From Planctomycetota bacterium (GTDB taxonomy: Bacteria; Planctomycetota; Planctomycetia; Gemmatales; Gemmataceae), in contig JACPPF010000181.1 of NCBI GenBank assembly GCA_016191165.1, positions 1 to 64,000 of the forward strand: a stretch of 64,000 bases of DNA. Reading direction: 5' to 3'. The notes beneath the pieces are model-generated. The model saw only the letters and a program-made list of their open reading frames with translations. It ran no database searches and was not told where the DNA came from. Shown in pieces: positions 7,854-16,054 of this stretch; positions within the stretch are counted from its first letter, which is position 1; every line of letters starts with the position of its first letter. The position numbers were made by a program, and so were the translations under genes.

Positions 7854-9208
7854 TGAACGGGCTCGGCATTGCGATTGTCCTGGCGGTTCTGGGTGGGCTT
7901 CTCGTTGGATTGCGCCTCTATCAAAGGTGGAAAACCCCGCAGCCGGAGCTGCTGCGCAAAATCCTACACGTGGGCATGGGTCTGGTGGCGATCTCGTTCC
8001 CCTGGCTTTTTGACGCCTCCTGGCCGGTGCTGGTGCTCGGCGCCTTGAGCCTCGCCGGCATGGTGGCGATGCGCACGATCACGGCACTGAGCGGCAGCGT
8101 CGGCCAAGTCGTCAGTGGTGTTGGCCGGGCTTCGCTCGGGGAAATCTACTTCCCGCTCGCCATTGCCGTGCAGTGGCATATTTACCTGTTCGCGAGTGCT
8201 CAGCCCGAGTACCGCGTCCTGTTGTATTGCATTCCACTGCTTCTTTTGACCCTGGCGGATGCGGCGGCAGCGTTGGTGGGCGTCAACTATGGTAGCCTGC
8301 GCTTTGCAACGTCCGATGGCGTAAAAAGTGCGGAAGGTTCGCTGGCGTTTTTCCTGTGTGCGTTCCTGTGCGTTCACGTCCCGCTGCTCTTGGGCAGCGA
8401 AACGGGGCGCGTCGAGACGCTGCTGATCGCCGTCTTGCTGGCGCTCGTTGCCATGTTGTTTGAGGCGATCGCCTGGGCGGGCCTGGATAATCTGATTCTG
8501 CCCCTGGTTGGTTATTTGCTTCTCCGAATTTACCTGGGGTTGACGGTCGAAGACCTCGCCTTGCGTGTGGCAGTGACCGTCGGCATGATCGCGTTCGCTT
8601 TCGCTTATCACTCGCAAACCGCGCTGGTGGGGGACGCCCTGCTGGGCGCCTGCCTGGTCGGCTACCTTTGCTGGGCTCTGGGAAGCTCGCGCTGGATCGT
8701 GGCTCCGCTCACGGTTTTTCTCGGGCACAATCTGCTATCGCCGCGGACCGAGGCCAACAGCCAACGCATCCACACCATCCACGCGGTCATCGCCGTCTCG
8801 GCGGTTGGGCTTTTTTGGCTGTTCTATTTTCGCTTGCTGGACCAGCTCGAGACGGAATGCTTTTACCTCTTCACGCTCTCCTTCGCGGCTCAGCTTGGCA
8901 TGATCGCGGTTGCGAGATTGGGTTACGATTTTCCGCGCTGGCCGGCCGCGGTATTGCTGATGGTCTGTGTGCTGCAAGGATGGGTTTTACTAATGTTTCC
9001 CTATGTGATTCTGGAATGGTCGGAACCGACAAGCTTGACCTGGGCGATGGCGGCGCTCCCCGGCGTGGCGGTCGCCACGGTCGGTTTCTATTTCATTCAA
9101 CCCAGGGTTCGGGATTGTCCCGCGGACGGGCCGCGCTGGTTGCGGCACGTGGCCCTGGGCGCCCTCGGTTCCGCGCTGGGGTGGCTGGTCGTGAATGTTG
9201 AATGGTGA
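7850..9208 (+). CDS. Phytol/dolichol-kinase-like membrane protein
   Basis: The 452-residue protein is almost entirely hydrophobic (a dozen or more predicted spans). It carries two hallmarks of the polyprenol kinase/CTP-transferase family: ELLRKILHVGMGL (33-45), and TLADAAAALVGVNYG (134-148) followed by DGVKSAEGSLAFFL (156-169). Relatives such as phytol kinase or dolichol kinase phosphorylate a prenyl alcohol with CTP. The protein is about twice the usual length: residues beyond about 230 form a second hydrophobic half without clear motifs. The start overlaps the upstream stop by four bases (ATGA). Together with the UbiA and HMG-CoA reductase genes it points to handling of an isoprenoid alcohol in the membrane. 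Confidence 0.75.
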   Translation: MMNGLGIAIVLAVLGGLLVGLRLYQRWKTPQPELLRKILHVGMGLVAISFPWLFDASWPVLVLGALSLAGMVAMRTITALSGSVGQVVSGVGRASLGEIYFPLAIAVQWHIYLFASAQPEYRVLLYCIPLLLLTLADAAAALVGVNYGSLRFATSDGVKSAEGSLAFFLCAFLCVHVPLLLGSETGRVETLLIAVLLALVAMLFEAIAWAGLDNLILPLVGYLLLRIYLGLTVEDLALRVAVTVGMIAFAFAYHSQTALVGDALLGACLVGYLCWALGSSRWIVAPLTVFLGHNLLSPRTEANSQRIHTIHAVIAVSAVGLFWLFYFRLLDQLETECFYLFTLSFAAQLGMIAVARLGYDFPRWPAAVLLMVCVLQGWVLLMFPYVILEWSEPTSLTWAMAALPGVAVATVGFYFIQPRVRDCPADGPRWLRHVALGALGSALGWLVVNVEW

Positions 9209-9283
9209 GGGTTGAGTTATTAACTGTCAACAGATCACTCGCCACTGGCCACTGACAACTGGCCCCTTCTTCCTGGAGCCGTC

Positions 9284-10285
9284 ATGTATCGCAGAACCTG
9301 GGTTGCCAACGATGAAGCAGGGAAGCGCTTCTGCGCCGTGGCGGGATTTCCGCTGGATGCCGGGGCGATGGTTCGGCAGGCGCCGGATTCCTCCGTTTTC
9401 CTGGAGAATTCCGGCGGGGAAGTGGTCGCGCGCTGTTCGCTTTGGTGGCGTCACACACCTGGGCATGAGGGGCATACCGTCGGATTCGTTGGCCATTACG
9501 CCGTCGTCGATCCGGCCGCGGCGGCGCCCCTGTTCAACGTCGCCCTTGAGCGACTTGCCGCGCAAGGGTGCACGCTCGTGATCGGCCCGATGGATGGCAA
9601 TACCTGGCAGCGTTATCGGCTCCTCACCGAGCGCGGCGACGAACCGCCGTTCTTTCTGGAACCCGACAATCCAGATGAATGGCCCGGCCAGTTCACCGCC
9701 GCGGGCTTCACGCCATTGGCCCAGTACTATTCGGCGCTCAATACCGATTTGGCGTCAGGCGCCGCGCGCATCGAGCCGTTAGAGCGGAAGGTCGCGACCC
9801 GGGGCATTACGGTAAAATCACTACATCCCGAGAGGTTCGAGCAGGAAATGAAGCGCGTTCACGCACTATCGGTGGAAAGTTTCCGGGACAACTTTTTGTA
9901 CACGCCGATTGACGAGGTCGATTTTCTCGCTCAGTATACGCCGCTCCGCCGTTACCTGCGATCCGATTTAATCCTCCTTGCCGAGCAAGGCGACACGCTG
10001 ATCGGTTTTATCTTTGCCATCCCGAATTTGGTGCAGGCGCAAATCGGTCGGCCCCCCGATACGGCGATCATCAAGACCATGGCAGTCCATCCCGGACACG
10101 CCGGCATCGGCCTGGGCAGTTTGCTCATGGCGAGGTGCGAGCAAGCCGTGCTCGCCGCGGGTTTCACGCGGGCCATTCATGCGCTGTTTCATGAAGCGAA
10201 TCGCTCCGGTCGAATTAGCGGCCACACGGCGCGCGTGATCCGGCGGTATACGCTCTTTGGCCGACTCCTGGGAGGCGGACCATGA
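9284..10285 (+). CDS. GNAT-family acyltransferase
   Basis: The 333-residue protein has a C-terminal GNAT fold (about 175-330) with the acyl-CoA-binding segment TMAVHPGHAGIGLGSLL (265-281). The N-terminal half (about 35-150) also has GNAT-like features (FVGHYAVVD, LVIGPMDGNTWQRYRLL), suggesting a tandem or degenerate-plus-active arrangement. The substrate is unknown. It starts 75 bases after the kinase-like gene, the longest gap in the cluster; that gap contains a CACTGGCCACTGACAACTGG mini-repeat. It overlaps the following acyl-AMP ligase by four bases, so the two are likely partners: a ligase activating an acid and an acyltransferase passing an acyl group. Confidence 0.75.
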   Translation: MYRRTWVANDEAGKRFCAVAGFPLDAGAMVRQAPDSSVFLENSGGEVVARCSLWWRHTPGHEGHTVGFVGHYAVVDPAAAAPLFNVALERLAAQGCTLVIGPMDGNTWQRYRLLTERGDEPPFFLEPDNPDEWPGQFTAAGFTPLAQYYSALNTDLASGAARIEPLERKVATRGITVKSLHPERFEQEMKRVHALSVESFRDNFLYTPIDEVDFLAQYTPLRRYLRSDLILLAEQGDTLIGFIFAIPNLVQAQIGRPPDTAIIKTMAVHPGHAGIGLGSLLMARCEQAVLAAGFTRAIHALFHEANRSGRISGHTARVIRRYTLFGRLLGGGP

Positions 10286-11862
10286 ACCTCGCCCACACGC
10301 TGCTGGAACAGACGCGAGCTCGGCCCAATGCGGCGGCGATCATCGATACCTACCGCGGCAGCACCCGGATCACGACATTCGCGGAGTTGGACCTGGCCGC
10401 ATGCCGCGTCGCGCGCCTCCTGACCGATTACGGTTTGCGGCCGGGCGATGCGGTGCTCGTGTTTCACCCCATGTCAGCCGAGCTCTACGTCGCCCTGCTG
10501 GCGTTGTTTCGGCTGCGCCTCGTCGCCATGTTCCTCGACCCATCAGCTGGCCGCGAGCACATCGAGCGATGTTGCACGATGCACCCGCCGAGGGCGTTGA
10601 TCGCTGGTACGAAAGCCCACTTGCTGCGGTTGATCGTGCCGGCGCTTCGGCGCATCCCGGTCAAGTTTGTGATCGGCTGGCCGCTTCCGTTTACCGTACG
10701 CTTGTCGGCGGCCGATCGGTTGGAACCCTTGACGGAGGTGCGCGACTGTGACGCGGAGACACCGGCCCTGTTGACATTCACCAGTGGCAGCACCGGTCAA
10801 CCAAAAGGAACGGTGCGCAGCCACGGATTGCTCGCAGCGCAGTATCGCGCGCTGGCTGCCAGCCTGAACTTGACTGCGGGAGATGTGGACCTGGCGACGC
10901 TGCCGATCGTCGCTCTGGCGAATCTTGGTTCCGGCGTCACCAGTTTGATCCCCGATGCCGACCTGCGTTATCCCGGAGCCGTGGCGCCGGCGCCGATTTT
11001 CGCGCAGATTCACACGCACCAGGCAACCACCTCGGTCGCGTCGCCGGCGTTTTTCGAGTGCCTGGTCCGGCATGGCACGGAAAATGGCATGACGATTCCT
11101 TCGTTCAAGAAACTCTTCACCGGCGGAGCGCCCGTGTTCCCGCGCTTGCTCGACCAGATGCAAACACTCGCTCCCAACGCGGAGGTCGTTGCGCTTTATG
11201 GCTCCACGGAGGCCGAGCCCATTGCCCATGTCAGTCGGCGCGAAGTGGGAGCGGATGACCTGAAGGCGATGCTCGCGGGCCAAGGCCTGCTTGCCGGGGC
11301 TCCGGTCGAGCAGATTCGCCTTCGCATCCTGCGCGACCAGTGGGGCACGCCAGTCGGGCCATTCGATTCAGGCACATTCGCGGCGAACTGCTGTGGCGTA
11401 AATGTTCCAGGCGAAATCGTCGTCAGCGGCGGCCATGTGATACCGGGTTATCTTCGCGGCGAGGGAGACGAGGAGACCAAGTTCCGCGTGGACGGCACAA
11501 TCTGGCACCGCACGGGCGACGCCGGTTTTCTCGACGACCGCGGCCGGCTTTGGCTGCTCGGCCGCTGCGTCGCCCGCATCCGCGATGCTCGGGGTGACCT
11601 CTACCCGTTCGCGGCCGAGACCGCGGTCTATCAAAATCCGAACGTGCGCCGCGCTGCCCTTGTGGCGCAAAACGGCAGGCGCATTCTGGCCATCGAATTC
11701 TATGAAGGGCGCCGCCCGCACGACCTCGACGCCCTGCGCGCCGCATTGGCCTGGGCGCAACTTGACGAGATTCGGCCGTGCCCGCACATCCCAGTGGATA
11801 AACGCCACAATGCCAAGATCGACTACCCTGCCCTAAATCGCCTACTGGACAAAGGAACCTGA
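10282..11862 (+). CDS. AMP-dependent acyl ligase, OleC-like
   Basis: The 526-residue protein belongs to the ANL adenylating superfamily. The P-loop-like motif FTSGSTGQPKG (166-176) is followed by TVRSHG, and later motifs YGSTEAEP and WHRTGDAGFLDDRGRLWLLGR are present. The C-terminal catalytic Lys is plausibly in HIPVDKRHNAKIDY. Sequence feel and length resemble OleC, the beta-lactone synthetase of olefin synthesis, more than fatty-acyl-CoA ligases; OleA, OleB and OleD are not nearby. It may activate a carboxylic or beta-hydroxy acid for the adjacent GNAT. It is the last gene of the cluster and ends 36 bases before the convergent dapL. Confidence 0.75.
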   Translation: MNLAHTLLEQTRARPNAAAIIDTYRGSTRITTFAELDLAACRVARLLTDYGLRPGDAVLVFHPMSAELYVALLALFRLRLVAMFLDPSAGREHIERCCTMHPPRALIAGTKAHLLRLIVPALRRIPVKFVIGWPLPFTVRLSAADRLEPLTEVRDCDAETPALLTFTSGSTGQPKGTVRSHGLLAAQYRALAASLNLTAGDVDLATLPIVALANLGSGVTSLIPDADLRYPGAVAPAPIFAQIHTHQATTSVASPAFFECLVRHGTENGMTIPSFKKLFTGGAPVFPRLLDQMQTLAPNAEVVALYGSTEAEPIAHVSRREVGADDLKAMLAGQGLLAGAPVEQIRLRILRDQWGTPVGPFDSGTFAANCCGVNVPGEIVVSGGHVIPGYLRGEGDEETKFRVDGTIWHRTGDAGFLDDRGRLWLLGRCVARIRDARGDLYPFAAETAVYQNPNVRRAALVAQNGRRILAIEFYEGRRPHDLDALRAALAWAQLDEIRPCPHIPVDKRHNAKIDYPALNRLLDKGT

Positions 11863-11898
11863 CCCGGTACCGCCATCGATGGTAAGGCCTGCCCGCGC

Positions 11899-13131
11899 TC
11901 AGAAACGCATGGGCAATTTCCCCAGACGATTGGCGGTTTCCGTCATCAGGGCGTCTTCCTCGTTTTCATCCTTCGCGAGATACGTGACGGAAAATCTCAG
12001 GTAGGGGCCAGCGTTATCCCAGGGAACGCAAATCACCGACTGCTGGTTGATCAGAAATTGCGATGCGTCCTCGGCGTTCTTGAAGCTAAGGTCGCCGCAG
12101 CCAGTTGGCGCTTTGACGTACAGGAAATAGGTCCCGCCCGGCATTTTCGCCTGGAAACCAACGCGGTTGAGCACGTCCACAAGTTTCTTTAGACGGCGGT
12201 GGTACTTGGCGCGGGTGCGCTCGCCGATTTCCGGGTGATCGAGGGCCGCCTTGGCCGCCTGCTGAATTGCCATGAACTGGCCTGAGTCGCTGTTGTCCTT
12301 GACGTCGGCATACGCCTGCACAATCTTCGGATGCCCGGCCACGAACGCCATGCGCCAGCCGATCATGTTGAATCCTTTCGACATCGAATGAATCTCGACG
12401 CCGACCTCCTTCGCGCCGTCCATCTGCAAAAAACTCAAGGGCGGGTCGCCATAGCTCAACAGAATATGGGCGGCATCCTGAATGATGATGATCTGATTCG
12501 CCTGTGCGAACTCGATGACGCGTTTGTAGAACTCGCGCGTGGCAACCGCGCCGGTCGGGCTGTTCGGGTAATTGATGACGAGCAACTTGGCCTTTTTTCG
12601 CACCTCGGCGGGAATGCCGTCGAGATCGGGATAGAAGCCGTTCTCTTCGCGCAGAGGCAGTTCGTGAACCTTTCCGCCGTAGTATTTCGTATGCGTGCCC
12701 GCGACCGGATAGCCGGGGACGGTCATCAGGGTGACATCGCCCGGGTTGATAAAGGCGGCGGGCAGCATCGCCAGCGCGGGCTTGGAGCCAATCGCGTGAA
12801 GGACTTCGGTTTCCGCGTTGAGGGTGACGCCGAAAACCTTTTTCATGAAGCCAGCGGCGGCCTCCTTGAACGCAGCGATGCCGTTGTCGGCATAGCCGCG
12901 GTTTTCGAGTTTGTCGATCTCACGCTTGGCGACGTCACGCACGAGCAGGTCCGCCATGTCGTCGTTTTCGCCGATGCCAAAGTCGAGGAGCGTGCGCTCG
13001 GGATGATCGCTCATGACGGCGCGTTTGGCGCGTTTGATCTTCTCGAACTTGTAGATTTCGGTTCCCTTGCCATAATTCGCCCCGCCGACGCGATCGGCAA
13101 AAAGGCCCTGGAACCACGGATCGCCATTCAT
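11899..13131 (-). CDS. dapL: LL-diaminopimelate aminotransferase
   Basis: The 410-residue protein is a class I/II PLP aminotransferase of the DapL family, which converts tetrahydrodipicolinate to LL-diaminopimelate in one step in lysine synthesis. The PLP lysine is Lys252 in SMSKGFNMIGWR, with the substrate-binding NYPNSPTG at 188-195. The N-terminal YGKGTEIYKFEKIKRAK and GIGENDDMADLL are typical of this family. Planctomycetes and chlamydiae commonly use this pathway. It is transcribed alone, convergent with the lipid cluster and divergent from the sigma factor gene. Confidence 0.88.
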   Translation of the reverse strand: MNGDPWFQGLFADRVGGANYGKGTEIYKFEKIKRAKRAVMSDHPERTLLDFGIGENDDMADLLVRDVAKREIDKLENRGYADNGIAAFKEAAAGFMKKVFGVTLNAETEVLHAIGSKPALAMLPAAFINPGDVTLMTVPGYPVAGTHTKYYGGKVHELPLREENGFYPDLDGIPAEVRKKAKLLVINYPNSPTGAVATREFYKRVIEFAQANQIIIIQDAAHILLSYGDPPLSFLQMDGAKEVGVEIHSMSKGFNMIGWRMAFVAGHPKIVQAYADVKDNSDSGQFMAIQQAAKAALDHPEIGERTRAKYHRRLKKLVDVLNRVGFQAKMPGGTYFLYVKAPTGCGDLSFKNAEDASQFLINQQSVICVPWDNAGPYLRFSVTYLAKDENEEDALMTETANRLGKLPMRF

Positions 13132-13410
13132 GAATTGAGTTTCCTAAAAAAGACGCGCCGTCGCGCAGAAAACTGCCTGCGCCGGTCCGGGCGAAGTATA
13201 CGATATTGGCGTCACGCGCCGATGGCCGCGCCCTGGCGCGAGAAGAAAGGCGAATTGGCGCGGCCGTAACGGTTGCGCCCGCTGAAAGCGGGATGAAAAA
13301 AACCACTCGCCCCTTTCGCATGACGGCCTTTCCCGTTAGAATGCCCTGACAAACTTTTCCAGCGCCGACTCGCTGCGCGCAGCCGCGCCGCGGGCAAACG
13401 GGAGTTCGCC

Positions 13411-13980
13411 GTGGCATTGATAGCCCGTGACCGGGAATTGATTCGTCGATGTCTCCACCATGAGCCCGGCGCATGGAATGATTTCGTCGATCGTTTCCTC
13501 GGTCTGTTTTACCACGTGGTCCAGCACACTGCCGACATGCGCAGCTTTCCCCTCAAACCGGAAGATAAAGAGGACATCGCGGCCCAGGTCCTGCTCAAGA
13601 TTGTGGATCAAGACTACGCGCCGCTCAAGAATTTCAAGGGGCAAAGCAGCCTTGCGTCCTACCTCACGGTAATCGCCCGGCGCACCTGCGTCAACGAGAT
13701 GGCCAATCGTTTGAAATCGCACGATAAGGAGTCGGCAAGCAAGCCCAATGAGTCGATCCTGGAGGAGAAACCCAACTCCAGACCAATGGCCGGGCTTGAG
13801 ACGATCGAAGAGGTTGGCAAACTGCTCAAAAAGCTGCCAAGCCGGGAACGCGCCGTGGTGCGTCTGTTCTACCTGGAAGGCAAAAGCTACGAAGAAATCA
13901 GCACCCAGCTCAACATCCCCGTCAACAGCATCGGCGCCATTCTGGCGCGAGCACGCAAGAAACTGCGCGGCGAGGATTGA
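13411..13980 (+). CDS. RNA polymerase sigma factor, ECF/sigma-70 family
   Basis: The 189-residue protein has the two-domain layout of small sigma factors. Region 2 is around DFVDRFLGLFYHVVQ and ASYLTVIARRTCVNE (about 20-100). Region 4 is a helix-turn-helix in LPSRERAVVRLFYLEGKSYEEISTQ through NSIGAILARARKKL (about 138-185). The GTG at 13411 is preceded by GGGAG. No anti-sigma factor or sensor kinase gene is adjacent, so its signal cannot be inferred. A possible promoter box TAGAAT at 13337 lies upstream. The gene ends two bases before a strong hairpin repeat. Confidence 0.8.
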   Translation: MALIARDRELIRRCLHHEPGAWNDFVDRFLGLFYHVVQHTADMRSFPLKPEDKEDIAAQVLLKIVDQDYAPLKNFKGQSSLASYLTVIARRTCVNEMANRLKSHDKESASKPNESILEEKPNSRPMAGLETIEEVGKLLKKLPSRERAVVRLFYLEGKSYEEISTQLNIPVNSIGAILARARKKLRGED

Positions 13981-13981
13981 C

Positions 13982-14037
13982 GCCGCTTGCGGCTTAGCGC
14001 TCGCGCGACACCACGCGAGCGCTAAGCCGCAAGCGGC
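13982..14037. repeat. Perfect 24-bp palindromic repeat (REP-like)
   Basis: Two perfect 24-base arms, beginning GCCGCTTGCGGC and ending GCTCGCG, enclose an 8-base loop. The element fills the gap between the convergent sigma factor and DUF1080 genes and could terminate both, although no T-run follows on either side. Related units occur at 15985, 17631, 20269 and 33762, so this is a repeat family rather than a simple terminator. Confidence 0.8.
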
Positions 14038-14044
14038 TCCCTGG

Positions 14045-14761
14045 TCAGTCTGGCAATTCCTTGACGTAGATGTTCTTGAACCAAAGATGATCGCCGTGGT
14101 GTTGCAATTCGATGGGGCCACGCACCGGCAGCGGCTTGCCTCGCTCCCAATAATTCTCGAGCGGGGTCTTGTCCACAACCAGCTTGCCGTTTAGCTTCAC
14201 CGTCACCTTGTCGCCAATCATGACGATGTGAAATGTATTCCAATGGCCCGCCGGATTGTCGGCGACGACCAGCGGCTTGCTCGGGTTCTTCTGGTTGTTG
14301 TAAAGGCCGCCGGAGCCGATGCCTGGCTTGTTGTTCCGGCCCTTCACGTCCCAGATCTGGACCTGCGGATTGCCGCGCAGGTAGATGCCGCTGTCGCCTG
14401 AGGGCCCAATCTTCCAGTCGACATAGAGTTCAAAGTTGCCGAAATCCTTGATTGTCTGCAAGTTTTGCCCCTTGCCATCGTAGTGAATGACGCCATCGAT
14501 GACCTTCCAGTGAGGAAGGTACTTGGCATTGGCCTTCTTGACGGCGTCTTCGTACTGCTCTTTGGACATTTTCTTGCGGTGATTGATCTGGACCAACCCT
14601 TGCCAGTTGGTGAGATCCTTGCCGTTGAACAGCGCGGTGAACCCTCTGGGCGGGTGATTGTCGTGAGGCCCTGCCTTCTCGGTCTTTTCGCCGGCCCGCG
14701 TCCAGGTGACGGCCAGGGGCAGCGAAAGTGCGAGGGCGGAGAGAACAAACCAGCGTCGCAT
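14045..14761 (-). CDS. DUF1080 (3-keto-disaccharide hydrolase-like) secreted protein
   Basis: The 238-residue protein starts with a signal peptide (MRRWFVLSALALSLPLAV, cleavage likely near residue 23) followed by one DUF1080 domain. Segments FTALFNGKDLTNW, WKVIDGVIHYDGKG, GDSGIYLRGNPQVQIWD and HWNTFHIVMIGDKVTVKLNGK are characteristic. The domain has a concanavalin-like beta-sandwich fold; members act on or bind carbohydrates and are abundant in planctomycetes. It is a single-gene unit, convergent with the sigma factor gene. Confidence 0.88.
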   Translation of the reverse strand: MRRWFVLSALALSLPLAVTWTRAGEKTEKAGPHDNHPPRGFTALFNGKDLTNWQGLVQINHRKKMSKEQYEDAVKKANAKYLPHWKVIDGVIHYDGKGQNLQTIKDFGNFELYVDWKIGPSGDSGIYLRGNPQVQIWDVKGRNNKPGIGSGGLYNNQKNPSKPLVVADNPAGHWNTFHIVMIGDKVTVKLNGKLVVDKTPLENYWERGKPLPVRGPIELQHHGDHLWFKNIYVKELPD

Positions 14762-14887
14762 CGTTGTCGTCCTTTCTACAGTTGGATTGGGAAATTGATT
14801 TCGTGGTGTGAATTATCGTGCGTGGAGAGTGACGGAAAGGCAAGGGAAAAACGGCAAAATTTGCGCCGATTGCGGAATCCCCCCCTC

Positions 14888-14916
14888 TTGAAATGCCTGG
14901 CGCGAATTCTTACATT
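14888..14916 (+). promoter_or_regulatory. Candidate promoter of the Gld-like ABC operon
   Basis: TTGAAA (14888-14893) and TACATT (14911-14916) are 17 bases apart, giving a start site near 14923 and a 65-base leader before the ATPase gene. The -35 box matches five of six consensus bases and the -10 box four of six. It lies in the divergent gap between the DUF1080 gene and the ABC operon. Confidence 0.4.
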
Positions 14917-14987
14917 TACAGTCCGCGCCGCCATCCCGTGGAGCAATATCCACGGCCAAATGGGGCCAAGCTTCAACAGGACGGGCC

Positions 14988-15980
14988 ATGATCTCGGTAA
15001 GTAACCTTAGCAAATACTTCGGCCCCGTGATGGCCGTGGATGGCATCAGCTTCGAGGTCGGCCAGGGCGAGGTCGTTGGTTTTCTCGGCCCCAACGGCGC
15101 CGGCAAGACGACCACCATGCGAATTCTGACGAGTTGGCTGCCTGCCACGAGCGGCGTGGCCAAGGTCGCCGGTTACGACGTGATGCTCGAATCGACCAAC
15201 GTTCGCCGCAATATTGGCTACCTCCCTGAAAGCGTGCCGCTTTATACGGAGATGCGTGTCGAGGAGTATCTCTCCTTTCGCGCCAAGCTCAAAGGCATGA
15301 GCCGCCTTGAGCGTGGCCGCCGGGTCGAATACTGCCTGGAGCGCTGCCGGCTCATCACGGTGCGGCGCCGATTGCTCGGCACGCTTTCCAAGGGCTATCG
15401 CCAGCGCGTCGGTCTCGCGGACGCCATGATTCACAATCCGCCGATCTTGATTCTCGACGAACCGACCTCCGGGCTCGATCCGTTGCAAATTCGCGAAACG
15501 CTGGCGCTCATCAAGGAACTGGGGCAAACGCACACCGTCCTGTTATCCACGCACATTTTGTCCGAGGTCGAAGCCGTCTGCGAACGCGTGATCATCATCG
15601 CCAACGGTCGCGTGGGCCTCAGTCAGCGGCTCGATGAAATCGAATCGGAAAGCGTGGTGCTGGTCGAGGCGCGCGGTCCAACCGAGCAGATCGCCCAGGT
15701 GATCAAGCACGTCGGCGGCGTCACCAGCGTCAACGCCAAGCCGATGGAGGATGGGGTTGCCAGTTTCGAGGTGCGGACCGAAGAGGACCAGGACGCCCGT
15801 GAGGAGGTCAGCAAAGCCATCGCGGGCAAGGGCTGGCCGATTCGCCGACTTGAGCGAAAAAGCCGCCGCCTGGAGGACGCCTTCTTCGACGTGCTACGCG
15901 CCCAGGACCCTCTCAAGCAAGCCATGAAGGCAGAGCCCGCGCCGAAGGTGGAAACCGAAGCGATTACGAAGAAAGTCTAG
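14988..15980 (+). CDS. ABC transporter ATP-binding protein, GldA-like
   Basis: The 330-residue ATPase has Walker A GPNGAGKTT (34-42), signature LSKGYRQRVGLADAM (133-147), Walker B ILILDEPTSGLDP (153-165) and a switch His in LLSTHILSEVEAVC. The C-terminal extension beyond about 220 (ARGPTEQIAQVIKHVG) is the domain usual in GldA- and CcmA-like exporters. It is the first gene of a four-gene operon with a permease, a GldG-like protein and a DUF4340 protein. In Bacteroidetes Gld proteins link to gliding; in planctomycetes the function of this set is not established. Confidence 0.88.
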   Translation: MISVSNLSKYFGPVMAVDGISFEVGQGEVVGFLGPNGAGKTTTMRILTSWLPATSGVAKVAGYDVMLESTNVRRNIGYLPESVPLYTEMRVEEYLSFRAKLKGMSRLERGRRVEYCLERCRLITVRRRLLGTLSKGYRQRVGLADAMIHNPPILILDEPTSGLDPLQIRETLALIKELGQTHTVLLSTHILSEVEAVCERVIIIANGRVGLSQRLDEIESESVVLVEARGPTEQIAQVIKHVGGVTSVNAKPMEDGVASFEVRTEEDQDAREEVSKAIAGKGWPIRRLERKSRRLEDAFFDVLRAQDPLKQAMKAEPAPKVETEAITKKV

Positions 15981-15984
15981 CAGA

Positions 15985-16040
15985 GCCGCTTGCGCCTTGG
16001 CGCTGAGCAAGCGCCCGGCGAATGCCAGGCCACAAGCGAC
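15985..16040. repeat. Degenerate REP-like palindrome between operon genes 1 and 2
   Basis: GCCGCTTGCGCCTTGGCGCT (15985-16004) pairs imperfectly with GCCAGGCCACAAGCGAC (16024-16040). It is a diverged member of the family seen perfectly at 13982-14037 and lies in the short gap between the ATPase and permease genes. Confidence 0.5.
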
Positions 16041-16054
16041 ATCATGAGGAATCC

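Noticed and set aside
12331-13269. Plus-strand frame opposite dapL (312 codons)
   Set aside because: dapL is complete on the minus strand with its PLP lysine.
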